Positions 7,711 through 15,845 of a stretch of DNA of 64,000 nt are shown piece by piece (position 1 is the stretch's first letter; every line of letters starts with the position of its first letter). The stretch is from Tessaracoccus aquimaris (GTDB lineage: Bacteria; Actinomycetota; Actinomycetes; Propionibacteriales; Propionibacteriaceae). Below the pieces are notes generated by a model. The model saw only the letters and a list, made by a program, of their open reading frames with translations, had not been told where the DNA came from and ran no database searches. The stretch is taken from NCBI RefSeq assembly GCF_001997345.1, contig NZ_CP019606.1:1116001-1180000 (forward strand), written 5' to 3'. The translations under genes and the position numbers were made by a program.

Positions 7711-8925
7711 TCAGTCGTCGTCGGCCAGGCTCAACCAGCGCTGCGGCGCGGTGCCGTGCGCGACCAGGGTCGCGCGGTAGCGGTGCCGCGCCGCCAGGTT
7801 GCGGTGCACATCCTCGGCGACCCGGTCGAGGAACAGCGTCCGGTACATGGAGTCCTGCAGCGTCGACGCGGCGAACGAGATGCCGCTGAACAGCGCCAGG
7901 ATCATGCACACCCGGAACATGTGTGCCTCCATCGGCATCCTGACGCCAAGGATGACCAGGTCGCGCGCCGCCTCGCCCGTCCAGGTGGCGATCAACTCGT
8001 CGGTCAGCGAGATCGCCCCGAAGACCGCGAAGACGGCGAACGTGACGGCGACAAACATGGTGATCTGCACGAACTGCACCGTCATGGACACGGCGATCAG
8101 GTTGAACCTCTCACCAGAGGACAGCTTCGAACGGCGCGCCTGCAGGCCGCTGAACGGGGTCGCCTCAAGCAGCGGTTCCTCCGTGTCGTCGTCCTTCTCG
8201 TCGTCGATCATGTCAAACGTGGCGGGCAGCACGATCAGCACGATCATCAGGATCAGGAACGCGGCGAGGAGCGTCATGCGCGGCTGCGTCATGGTGCCGG
8301 CCAACTGCCACAACTCGTTGGTGAAGAACACCAGCAGGACGGTCAGCAGCAGCAGCGGCAGGATCCGTGCGACAGCCGGAACGGTCACCGTCAACTCCTT
8401 GGCGCCCCGCTTTCCCGCCCAACGGAGCATGTTGCCCAACCCGTAGAAGCCGATCAGCGCGGCGAGCAGGAGCAGCAGCAGGCGGCTGACGATGTCGATG
8501 TGCAGGCCGCCGGTGGCGTGCGTGAGGGCCGCGATGAGGCTCAGGCCGCCGAGCCAGAAGACGATGATGACGACCCCGACGATCAGCCGGAGCAGGGGAG
8601 TCATGCGCCGCTGCAGCCAGGCGTAACCCATGCCGAGCGGGATGGCGAGCAGGAACACGATGCCCGCGACGATCAGGGTGGTGCGCTGCGCCGGTCGTCG
8701 CAGGACGTCCAGGAGTTCGACGCTCCCCTCATCGGCCACCGCCGCATCGACCATCACCAGCCCGATCGCCAGGAACGCGAACGTGACCAGCAGCGGAACC
8801 GTCCGGGGAATCAGGCCACGCAGGCGCCTGGCGGGCGGCACGACCAGCGGCAGCCCGTTGGCGCGCAGCCACTGCTCCTGCTCGAGCAGTTGGGTGTCGG
8901 TTCCTCGCGCCACTGTCACCTCCAT
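7711..8925 (-). CDS. polytopic membrane protein of unknown function
   Basis: 404 residues with about eight hydrophobic segments: two near residues 45-65 and 85-110, then around 115-140, 150-180, 195-215, 220-240, a loop with an acidic stretch (DDEKDDDTEEP), and two more near 290-320 and 355-375. No transporter or enzyme motif is recognised. Residues RWLSLADDD at the very C-terminus are encoded by a CGCTGGTTGAGCC tail of the REP-like repeat family, so the gene end seems to have been formed by a repeat insertion. It stands alone between genes on the other strand and a DUF937 gene. Confidence 0.7.
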   Translation of the reverse strand: MEVTVARGTDTQLLEQEQWLRANGLPLVVPPARRLRGLIPRTVPLLVTFAFLAIGLVMVDAAVADEGSVELLDVLRRPAQRTTLIVAGIVFLLAIPLGMGYAWLQRRMTPLLRLIVGVVIIVFWLGGLSLIAALTHATGGLHIDIVSRLLLLLLAALIGFYGLGNMLRWAGKRGAKELTVTVPAVARILPLLLLTVLLVFFTNELWQLAGTMTQPRMTLLAAFLILMIVLIVLPATFDMIDDEKDDDTEEPLLEATPFSGLQARRSKLSSGERFNLIAVSMTVQFVQITMFVAVTFAVFAVFGAISLTDELIATWTGEAARDLVILGVRMPMEAHMFRVCMILALFSGISFAASTLQDSMYRTLFLDRVAEDVHRNLAARHRYRATLVAHGTAPQRWLSLADDD

Positions 8926-8964
8926 CGGACCCGGTCAAGGCTAGCGCCCTCGGGGCGCGAAGAA

Positions 8965-8989
8965 GGGCGCCCCGCGATGCGGGACGCCC
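8965..8989 (-). terminator. terminator hairpin of the DUF937 gene
   Basis: On the minus strand GGGCGTCCCGC and GCGGGGCGCCC pair around ATC, about 20 nt after the stop at 9010, followed by TTCTTC. Confidence 0.65.
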
Positions 8990-9009
8990 TCCGTCGACTT
9001 GGGCTGTGA

Positions 9010-9702
9010 CTAGCGCTTTCCGCCGCCGAGCAGGCCGCCGAGGATCTGGCCGAGGATGCCGCCGCCCAGACCCGGGTCGGACGACTCCTGCTGCTGGGTC
9101 TGCTGCGACTGGTCGGGGAACTGCATCTGGGGAGTGGACGAGTCGGCCGCCGGGCCCGCCTGGTCCTTGAACACGCCGCCCGACTGTGTCGTCGAGGTGG
9201 GGGTCGCGGGGGCGCTTGAGCCGCCGCCGAGCACCTGGCCCAGGATGTCGCCGAGGATGCCACCGCCGCCGGCGGACTGCGTCTGCGGCTGGCCCTGTCC
9301 CTGGTCGACCTTCATGAGCTTATTGGCGAGCCAGGCCATCACGATGGGGGCCAGGATCGGCATCAGCTTCTTGATGAGCGCGCCGCCGCCGCCCGCGCCG
9401 CCGAGCTGGCTGACGACAGCGTCCTCGTTGGAGCCGAAGATGTTGGCGGTGATCTTCTGGCCGTCGGCCTGGTCGATCTGCGAGACGTCAACGCCGTCGG
9501 CGATGAGGCCGGGGGAGTGCTGCCCGAGGGCGCCGAGCAGCGAGTCGGCTCCGGCGGGGTCCTGGACGTTGGCGTCCATGCCCATCAGCAGCGCCGGGAC
9601 GGCCTGACGCACGGCACTCTCGACCTCGTCGGGGCTCGCGCCGACCTGCTGCGCGAGCTGGTCGATGGGAAGCTGGTTGAGGATGTCCTGAATCTCAGAC
9701 AT
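9010..9702 (-). CDS. DUF937 domain protein
   Basis: 230 residues. The DUF937 part (about 1-125) starts MSEIQDILNQLPIDQLAQQV and includes VRQAVPALLMGMDANV and GQKITANIFGSNEDAV. A hydrophobic LMPILAPIVMAWLANKL helix follows, then a low-complexity tail rich in Gly, Gln, Ser and Pro with two GGGGILGDILGQVLGG-like repeats. Members of this family (e.g. YidB) are of unknown function. The chosen ATG has AAGGAG at the right spacing; an upstream in-frame start would add 17 residues and lacks an RBS. Confidence 0.8.
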   Translation of the reverse strand: MSEIQDILNQLPIDQLAQQVGASPDEVESAVRQAVPALLMGMDANVQDPAGADSLLGALGQHSPGLIADGVDVSQIDQADGQKITANIFGSNEDAVVSQLGGAGGGGALIKKLMPILAPIVMAWLANKLMKVDQGQGQPQTQSAGGGGILGDILGQVLGGGSSAPATPTSTTQSGGVFKDQAGPAADSSTPQMQFPDQSQQTQQQESSDPGLGGGILGQILGGLLGGGKR

Positions 9703-9877
9703 GGATGTGAACTCCTTCACGAAATCACTAGCGCCGGTCGGCGCACGGGACAACGCTAGCGCCGGCCGGCGACATGTGGGGCCGAATGCCTAATTGCGGG
9801 CGGGAGGCGCTGTCCGCCCGCGAGGCGGTGTGGAGAGCCGGCCCTGGACGCCGTATCGGGGAGTGGGGCGGGACGCC

Positions 9878-11100
9878 TCAACCGGGACCGGGACGCCCTT
9901 CGTCGGAGGCCGCCCCGGACAGGCTGGCCGACTCCTCCTGCTCGAGTTGGGTGTAGGCGATCTTGCCGACCAGGGTGGTGGGCAGCTCGGTGCGGAACTC
10001 GACCCCCCTCGGCACGGCCCACTTCATCAGGTGCCTGCGGCAGTGAGCCGCCAGGTCTGCGCGGAACTCGGGGTGTCGGTCTGGCCGCCGCCCGGTACGA
10101 CGAAGGCCTTGACGGAGGTCATCTGGTACTCGTCGGGGGTGCCGATCACGCACGCCCTGTGGACACCCGGGTGTGCCTCGAGCACCTGCTCGACCTGCGC
10201 GGGGAAGACCGAGACGCCGGAGACCTTGATGATGCGCTTCTGGCGGCCCTTGAAGTAGAAGAAGCCGTCCTCGTCCATCGTCCCGATGTCTCCGGTGTGG
10301 AGCCACAGCAACCCGTCCCGGTGGGTGCGCAGCGTCACCTCTGTCGCCTCGGGATCGTTCAGGTACCCGAGCATCAGGGTGGGACCGGTGACGCACAGCT
10401 CGCCCTCGCCGCCCGGGGGCAGGTCTTCGGCGGTGTCAGCGTCGACGACCTTGAGCCGCATGCCGGGGATCGGGATGCCGATCGAGTCCTCCCGGTAGTT
10501 GTCGGCGGGGGACACGGTGCAGGCCGTGACGCACTCGGTCAACCCGTAGCCCTCCATCAGTTCGACGGTTCCGCCCTGCGACTGCATGGCGGCGTCGAAA
10601 CGATGCTTCAGGCTGCTGGTCAGGCTGTCGCCACCGCAGTAGGCGCCACGCAGGGTGTCGAAGCGCACCTTCGCGAACTTGGGGTGCTGCAGCAACGCCT
10701 GGAAGAGCGTCGGCACTCCCGCGATGAACGACGGCGAGTACTTGAGGAGGTTGTCGATGTAGATGGCGGCGCTGAACTCAGGAACCAGGATCGAGTGGGC
10801 CCCGACCGTGAGCGCCGTGTGGACGCAGAGTCCGAGCCCGAAGCCGTGGAAGACGGGAAGGATCGCCAGGACCGACTCGCCTGCCGAGAATCCCGTGATG
10901 GCACCCATCGAGACGGCGAGCGCGTTGAAGTTGGCGCTCGACAGCTCGATGCCCTTCGGCAGGCTGCTCGTGCCGCCGCTGAAGAGGACCACCGCGCTGT
11001 CGTCCACGCCTGTCGAGCGTTCGTACGGACGCGGCCGCGCGCCGGCCTTCATGAACTCGGACCAGCGCAGGATCCTTGGATCATCGGTTGGTACGGGGGC
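9878..11100 (-). pseudogene. acyl-CoA ligase (AMP-forming) remnant: N-terminus lost and frameshift near C-terminus
   Basis: The frame from 11052 encodes the middle and end of an ANL-family ligase: AMP-binding motif LFSGGTSSLPKGI, then EGYGLTECV, LWLHTGDIGTMDEDGF and KGRQKRIIKVSG. The first ~170-200 residues of a normal ~500-residue ligase are missing; upstream the same strand runs straight into a shortened phosphatase gene. Near 10070-10073 the frame breaks (GGGQTDTP) and the expected C-terminal domain (EFRADLAAHCRRHLMKWAVP, with the catalytic Lys in LPTTLVGKIAYT) continues in another frame to 9878. One extra base in the GGGG run restores it, but the lost N-terminus remains. It would have activated a fatty or aromatic acid; now probably dead. 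Confidence 0.8.
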
Positions 11101-11708
11101 GATCTTGCGGTCACGTCATCCGGCCCCCAGGTGGACTGCCGGTCTGCCGTTGGGGAGTGGGTCAGCGTGCCTGCCATGGCCCTGACCGACTCGGCGTAGT
11201 CGTCGGCGACATCTGCCGGGTCGACACCCGCATTGCTCAGAAGAAGCGTGCTGATCATGCCGGTCCGGTCACGTCCTGCGCTGCACTGAACGAGGATTCC
11301 CGTGGGGGCTGCGGCGATCGCGCTCAACGCGCCGAGAACGAGGTCCGGCAGGATTCGCCAGTTATGCCGCCAGTACTCAGGCGAGTCCAGGATCGGGAAG
11401 CAGGTCTCGCGAAACTCCGGGTTGTCCTGGTCCTCGGTCGGGGCATTCACGATGGATACGGCAGCGGATGCTCTGGCGTCGACGACAGGATCTCCCGCCC
11501 GAGGACCGATCTCGTGGGCACATCGCAGGTCGACAACCGTGGCGAGGCCCCAGCGCTGGGCGTCCTGCCATCCCGTCTCGGTCAACAGTTCGCGACGAGG
11601 TCCGCGTGCGACCCGGCCAAAGACCGTGGCGCCGGTCTTCGACGCCGGTGTCGGTAGCCCTCCGAGGTCGCGGGCGTTGCGGTAACCGTCCCAAGCAAGG
11701 TTGCGCAT
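11049..11708 (-). CDS. tyrosine-protein phosphatase family, C-terminus apparently truncated
   Basis: 219 residues. The protein begins MRNLAWDGYRNARDLGG, the entry of the atypical bacterial tyrosine/phosphoinositide phosphatases, and has the P-loop VQCSAGRDRTGM (C-x5-R-T). The general-acid region is likely NAPTEDQDNPEF. After WGPDDVT the sequence turns into unrelated codons (ARSPPYQPMIQGSCAGPSS) that belong, in another frame, to the start of the ligase remnant. Relatives as I remember them carry some 40-60 more residues here, so a deletion fusing the two genes is the likely cause. The catalytic domain is complete, so activity may remain. Confidence 0.65.
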   Translation of the reverse strand: MRNLAWDGYRNARDLGGLPTPASKTGATVFGRVARGPRRELLTETGWQDAQRWGLATVVDLRCAHEIGPRAGDPVVDARASAAVSIVNAPTEDQDNPEFRETCFPILDSPEYWRHNWRILPDLVLGALSAIAAAPTGILVQCSAGRDRTGMISTLLLSNAGVDPADVADDYAESVRAMAGTLTHSPTADRQSTWGPDDVTARSPPYQPMIQGSCAGPSS

Positions 11709-11911
11709 GGGCGAGAGTCTAGGAGGGGCCACGGTTGGTCCTTGGCGACGGACTCGGCCTGGAAGCGGGAGAGGCGCACCCTGACACACAACCGGTTCGC
11801 ATAATGACATAATGTTGCTTATCGGACATGGCATCAGGCGGGAGGCGAGTGGCGTTTGGGTGGGTTTGCCCCTCACGTGTTCTGAACTCCTTGTCTAGGT
11901 GGTGGACGTCG

Positions 11912-12115
11912 ATGCCCGATCCCCTCGAAGGCGTCGCACCCGATGGGACGATACGCACCGGCGTGACCGCCGCGCCGTCGCGTCGAGACGTCAAGCTAGC
12001 CCTCGGCCACGGTGGCGTCGTGCCCGTCGATGTGGACAGCTTCGCCGACCTGATCGGGCTGTGGCCGACCGAGGACGGTGCCGGCGGTGTGCGCCGCTTG
12101 ATAGCGGCACGATAA
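11912..12115 (+). CDS. small hypothetical protein
   Basis: A 67-residue frame (MPDPLEGVAPDGTIRTGVTA ... VRRLIAAR) just before the PTS EIIA gene. Third codon positions are GC-rich, as in the neighbours, and the stop lies 35 bp before EIIA. I recognise no family; it may be a small protein or a leftover of a larger gene. The rest of the 11709-12150 gap shows only an AT-richer stretch near 11790-11820 that may hold a promoter. Confidence 0.3.
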   Translation: MPDPLEGVAPDGTIRTGVTAAPSRRDVKLALGHGGVVPVDVDSFADLIGLWPTEDGAGGVRRLIAAR

Positions 12116-12150
12116 GGTCTGAAAACACAACGATGAGGTTGGGAGAACAG

Positions 12151-12594
12151 ATGCAGGTTTACGCTCCGTGCGACGGTCGGGTCATCGCCTTGGCAGACGT
12201 CGACGACCCGACGTTCTCCGGGCAGTTGGTGGGTCCAGGCGTCGGAATCGTGCCACCCGACGGCATGCAGACCGTGGTCGCGCCGGCCGACGGCAAACTC
12301 CTGAAGGTCGACCCGCACGCCTTCATCCTGCTGGTCGACGGCGCGGTCGGGGTGCTCGTGCACGTCGGCATCAACACCGTCCGCCTCGAGGGACGCCTGT
12401 TCGAGGTGCTCGCCGAACAGGGCCAGGACGTGACCGAAGGCACGCCCATCGTGTCGTGGGATCCCGCGACGCTGACCGATCCCGCCATGGATCGCACCGT
12501 GATCGTCGTCCTGATGGACCAGGCGCCCGACACCATCACCTCTGACGTGATCGGCGCCGACGTGTCGACCGGGGCCGCACTGTTCAGCAACTAG
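12151..12594 (+). CDS. PTS glucose-type EIIA protein
   Basis: 147 residues, the size of a free EIIA-Glc. It contains PVDG-like QTVVAPADGKLLKV, a conserved His in DPHAFILLVDG, and the phosphorylated His in GVLVHVGINTVRLEG. It receives phosphate from HPr and gives it to a sugar-specific EIIB, and may act in regulation. No EIIB/EIIC gene is nearby, so it serves transporters encoded elsewhere. GGGAGA precedes the ATG at close range; an ATG 18 nt upstream is possible. A REP-like repeat cluster follows. Confidence 0.85.
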   Translation: MQVYAPCDGRVIALADVDDPTFSGQLVGPGVGIVPPDGMQTVVAPADGKLLKVDPHAFILLVDGAVGVLVHVGINTVRLEGRLFEVLAEQGQDVTEGTPIVSWDPATLTDPAMDRTVIVVLMDQAPDTITSDVIGADVSTGAALFSN

Positions 12595-12624
12595 GCCGCG
12601 CTGGCGGGCGATGCTCTTCTGCGG

Positions 12625-13030
12625 CGTGTGACGACGGTTGCGGACCCTTCGACTCGGGCGCAGGCGCCCGGCTCAGGGAACGGCGCCGAACCGTTGGCTG
12701 GGCTTGTCGATGCCTCCGAGGGTCGCGTTGCGCATCGGCGACGTTGGCTGAGCTTGTCGAAGCCTCCGAGGGTGCACGGTCTGGCACCGGTCGGTGAGTT
12801 CTTGGTTGCGGACCCTTCGACTCGGGCGCAGGCGCCCGGCTCAGGGAACGGCGTGAACTGTTGGCTGAGATTGTCGAAGCCTCCGAGGGTCGCGTGCGCG
12901 TCGGCGACGTTGGCTGAGCTTGTCGAAGCCTCCGTGGTTGCACGGTCGGGCACCGGCCGGTGAGTTCTTGGTATCGGACCCTTCGACTGGGGCGCAGGCG
13001 CCCGGCTCAGGGAACGGCGCAGGCAGCCGG
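12625..13030. repeat. cluster of two interleaved REP-like repeat families
   Basis: Three copies of a 45-bp unit of the form CCCTTCGACTCGGGCGCAGG...CGGCTCAGGGAACGGC (near 12645, 12815 and 12977) alternate with four copies of TTGGCTGAGCTTGTCGAAGC (near 12700, 12746, 12860 and 12909) followed by CTCCGAGGGT. TTCGAC in one family is the inverse of GTCGAA in the other. The units carry a strong GGCGCAGGCGCC-type dyad. No open frame here looks like a protein. The block lies between converging genes, a usual site for such elements. Confidence 0.85.
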
Positions 13031-13057
13031 CTCAGGAACGGCAGTGTGACGCGTGGC

Positions 13058-13759
13058 TCAGGAACGCGGCAGGAGGGCCAGTTCGGCGGCCGCCGCCGTG
13101 TCACCGGGGTCCTGCGCGAGCAGTGCCCCCAGGATCTCCCTGGCGCCCGCGTTGTCGCCGGTGCGGCGCAGCAGGTGCGCCACCGCCCACCGTGCCCGCG
13201 ACCGCTGTACCGGGGTGCCGCGCTCGGCGAACCACTCGTCGGCCCGCTCGAACACCGTCAGAGCCTCCGACTCGCGGCCCGCGTCGGCCAGGTTCCAGGC
13301 GTGGTTGTTGAGCAGGCTCCCCTGCCACCTCTCCACGTCGGCGTCGTGGCTTGTCATCGCGATCCGCAGCCCGCGGCGGGTCCACTCCTCCGAGTTGTCC
13401 CGGTCGGTGATCGCCAGCATGTGCAGCGCGTCCACCGTAAGGAACTCGTCGGCGCCCAGTTCGAAGGCGGCGGTGAACGGGGCGACCGCCGCCTCCGCGT
13501 CGCCCGAGGAGTTGAGGATCCTGCCCCGCTCGAGCGCCACCCGCTGAGCAACCACCGGATCGTCCGAGGAGACGGAATCGAGTTCTGCCGACGCCTCGTC
13601 GAAGCGTCCCTGCAGCCCGAGGGCGCGGGCCACCTGGGTCGTGAACTCGTCGCGCAGCGGCCCCGACGACTCGTCGCGCCTGGCGCGCAGCGTCGCCTCG
13701 AACGTCGCGGGATCGCCCCAGTAGGGCTGCAACTCCCCCGCCGGGATCCGGCTGGTCAC
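13058..13759 (-). CDS. tetratricopeptide-repeat protein
   Basis: 233 residues, all helical, with TPR-like pairs: VARALGLQGRFDEASAELDS, VALERGRILNSSGDAEAAVA, LNNHAWNLADAGRESEALTV and VAHLLRRTGDNAGAREILGA. No catalytic motif, signal peptide or membrane segment. The GTG start overlaps the stop of the upstream aldo/keto reductase (GTGA), so the two are co-translated. It would act as a cytosolic scaffold; partner unknown. Confidence 0.7.
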   Translation of the reverse strand: MTSRIPAGELQPYWGDPATFEATLRARRDESSGPLRDEFTTQVARALGLQGRFDEASAELDSVSSDDPVVAQRVALERGRILNSSGDAEAAVAPFTAAFELGADEFLTVDALHMLAITDRDNSEEWTRRGLRIAMTSHDADVERWQGSLLNNHAWNLADAGRESEALTVFERADEWFAERGTPVQRSRARWAVAHLLRRTGDNAGAREILGALLAQDPGDTAAAAELALLPRS

Positions 13760-14709
13760 GGCCGGAACAACTCGTCCACTGCGGCGATCACCTCTGCGGG
13801 CACCGGTGCCGCGCCCGCTGCCGCGTTCTGTGCGACCTGCGCGATGGTCGTCGCCCCGGCGATCACCGAGGAGACGGGCCGCTGAGCAAGCAGCCACTGG
13901 AGAGTCGCCTCAAGCATCGTGACGCCAGCACCGTCGCAGATCCGCTGGTACGCCTCGAGCCGATCCCAGTCGGTGGCGTCCAGCAGCGCCGGCTTCAGCT
14001 TGCTGAGCCGCCCCTCTCCCCCGCCGCCGCGGGTGTACTTGCCCGTCAGCAGGCCGTTGGCGAGCGGAAAGTACGGGAAGACGCCGAGCCCAAGGTCTTG
14101 CGCGACCGGCAGCAGGTCCGACTCGACGCCGCGGGAGATCAGCGAGTACTCGTTCTGGGCAGAAACGAAGCGCGCCAGCCCATCCCGCTCGGCGACGGCC
14201 GCGGCCTCCGTTGCCTGCGCCGCGTCGAAGTTGGAGTGCCCGATGTGGCGCACCTTCCCCTCGTCGACCAGGCGCGTCAGGGCCGCCAGGGTCTCCTCGA
14301 TCGGGGTCGCCTCGTCCGGGGTGTGCATCTGGAGCAGGTCGATCCGGTCCGTGCGGAGCCGCCGCAGCGAGCCCTCGACGCTGGAACGGATGTAGCGGTC
14401 CCCGCCCTTCGCGCCCCAACCATCAGACCCAGGAAACGTGACGCCCCGATGGCCGAACTTGGTGGCAAGCACCACCTGGTCGCGGATGCCCTCCAGCGCG
14501 ACGCCCATGAACTCCTCGCTGCGACCCGGCTCCGACCCGTAGATGTCGGCACCGTCGAAGAAGGTGATTCCGGCGTCGACGGCGGCGCGGATCACCGCGG
14601 TGCTGCCCTGCTGCGTCTCCGTGTCGGTGCGCGGCCGAGAGAAGTTGTTGCAGCCCATGCCCACGACGCTGACGACGAGATCGGAGGTGCCGACCATGCG
14701 AGATTCCAT
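13756..14709 (-). CDS. aldo/keto reductase
   Basis: 317 residues. Active-site residues: Asp/Tyr in FFDGADIYGSEPG, Lys in VLATKFGHRG, His in LLQMHTPDEA. The C-terminal RPVSSVIAGATTIAQVAQNA is the cofactor loop of the AKR families close to YhdN/IolS. Substrate unknown. The chosen ATG is one of several possible; a TTG two codons upstream or an ATG three codons downstream are alternatives. Divergent from the DUF1801 gene and translationally coupled to the TPR gene. Confidence 0.85.
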   Translation of the reverse strand: MESRMVGTSDLVVSVVGMGCNNFSRPRTDTETQQGSTAVIRAAVDAGITFFDGADIYGSEPGRSEEFMGVALEGIRDQVVLATKFGHRGVTFPGSDGWGAKGGDRYIRSSVEGSLRRLRTDRIDLLQMHTPDEATPIEETLAALTRLVDEGKVRHIGHSNFDAAQATEAAAVAERDGLARFVSAQNEYSLISRGVESDLLPVAQDLGLGVFPYFPLANGLLTGKYTRGGGGEGRLSKLKPALLDATDWDRLEAYQRICDGAGVTMLEATLQWLLAQRPVSSVIAGATTIAQVAQNAAAGAAPVPAEVIAAVDELFRP

Positions 14710-14756
14710 GCCCAAACCCTAGTGCGACAAGCCCACGCAGGCGGTAGGTTCTGCCC

Positions 14757-15398
14757 ATGCAGTCTGTCCCCCTTCCCCGCACGTCCGCGCCTGCGCTCGC
14801 GGCGCTGCGGGCCGCCGGATACCACGACCTCTCGGCACTGGACGGCGTCTCGATGCCGGAGCTTCTGGCGCTGCACGGCGTCGGCCCCCGCGCGATCCGG
14901 GCGCTGCGCCTCGCGATGACCGAGCACGGGTGGGCGTTGGCCGACGACGACCCGACTGTCGGCGCCGCACCAGGCGGGGTCGTCGAGGGTGCCCGCGGCA
15001 CGGGCCGCAACGACAACGCCACCACCGTCACCGACGTCTCACCCGAGGCCTGGGTCGAGTCGCTGCCGACGCCGCGCCAGGTTGAGCAGGGCCGCGCGAT
15101 GCTGAAACTCTTCGGCGAGGTGACCGGCGAGAGGCCCGCCATGTGGGGGCCGAGCATGGTCGGCTACGGCCACCAGCACTACGTCTACGAGTCGGGCCGG
15201 GAGGGCGACTCGATGCGCACCGGCTTCAGCCCGCGCGCGGCAAACCTCGTCCTGTACGTGATCTCGCCCGGCGTCGAGGACCTGCTGAAGCGACTCGGCC
15301 CGCACAAGCGTGGCGTCAGTTGCCTCTACCTCACGCGACTCGACCGTCTCGACCAGGACGTTCTGCGCGACCTGGTGCGCAACGCCTGGGAGTCCTAG
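14757..15398 (+). CDS. DUF1801 protein with N-terminal helix-hairpin-helix region
   Basis: 213 residues. Residues 10-55 look like a helix-hairpin-helix/PolyA-polymerase-tail-like segment (LAALRAAGYHDLSALDGVSM ... ALHGVGPRAIRALRLAM). The C-terminal DUF1801 domain (from about 100) shows MWGPSMVGYGHQHYVYESG and FSPRAANLVLYV, then KRGVSCLYLTRLDRLD. DUF1801 has unknown function; the fusion with an HhH region is seen in other bacteria. TAGGTT at 14745-14750 is 6 nt upstream of the ATG (leaderless). The stop overlaps that of the convergent gene by 4 nt. Confidence 0.75.
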   Translation: MQSVPLPRTSAPALAALRAAGYHDLSALDGVSMPELLALHGVGPRAIRALRLAMTEHGWALADDDPTVGAAPGGVVEGARGTGRNDNATTVTDVSPEAWVESLPTPRQVEQGRAMLKLFGEVTGERPAMWGPSMVGYGHQHYVYESGREGDSMRTGFSPRAANLVLYVISPGVEDLLKRLGPHKRGVSCLYLTRLDRLDQDVLRDLVRNAWES

Positions 15399-15748
15399 AG
15401 CGTCAGCGGCGTCAGGACCGCGATCTTCCAGGTGTCGCCGTCGGCGATCAACTGGTACATGTTCCGCTCAGGCGGCTGCGTGTCGTAATGCCAGGTGACG
15501 TCGGCCCAGATGCTGTGATCTGTGGCCGCCACAGACTCCACCTCGGGGCGTGCCTCCGAGACCCCTGCGTACTGCGCGAACGCGGCGGTGAAGAAGTCGC
15601 GGGTCTGGGCCCTGTCCGACACGGCGATCGAGCGGCCCGGGAACAGGATCAGGGCCGGGACGGCGTAGCTGTCGGCGATGGCGTCGGCGTCCCGGGCCAG
15701 CAGCGACTTGGCGTAACTTTCGAAGAACTCGTGGGCTGCGGTGCTCAT
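15395..15748 (-). CDS. SnoaL/NTF2-like protein
   Basis: 117 residues with the cone-shaped NTF2-like pattern: HEFFESYAKSLLARDADAIADSYAVPALI, then a beta-rich half (IWADVTWHYDTQPPERNMYQ ... GDTWKIAVLTPL). Such small domains are enzymes, carriers or orphan binding proteins; no catalytic residue set decides here. A GTG one codon upstream is an alternative start. Confidence 0.65.
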   Translation of the reverse strand: MSTAAHEFFESYAKSLLARDADAIADSYAVPALILFPGRSIAVSDRAQTRDFFTAAFAQYAGVSEARPEVESVAATDHSIWADVTWHYDTQPPERNMYQLIADGDTWKIAVLTPLTL

Positions 15749-15800
15749 CACCCCACGCTAACCCCGGCCGATGCCGGAGATCGGGTTTCGGGGAAACGAC

Positions 15801-15831
15801 GACGGCACGGCCCCGAGGGAGCCGTGCCGTC
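15801..15831 (-). terminator. terminator hairpin of lpd
   Basis: GACGGCACGGC and GCCGTGCCGTC form a perfect 11-bp stem, 15 nt after the lpd stop on the minus strand, followed by GTCGTCGTTTCC. Confidence 0.65.
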
Positions 15832-15845
15832 CGCGAAGAGCCGGG

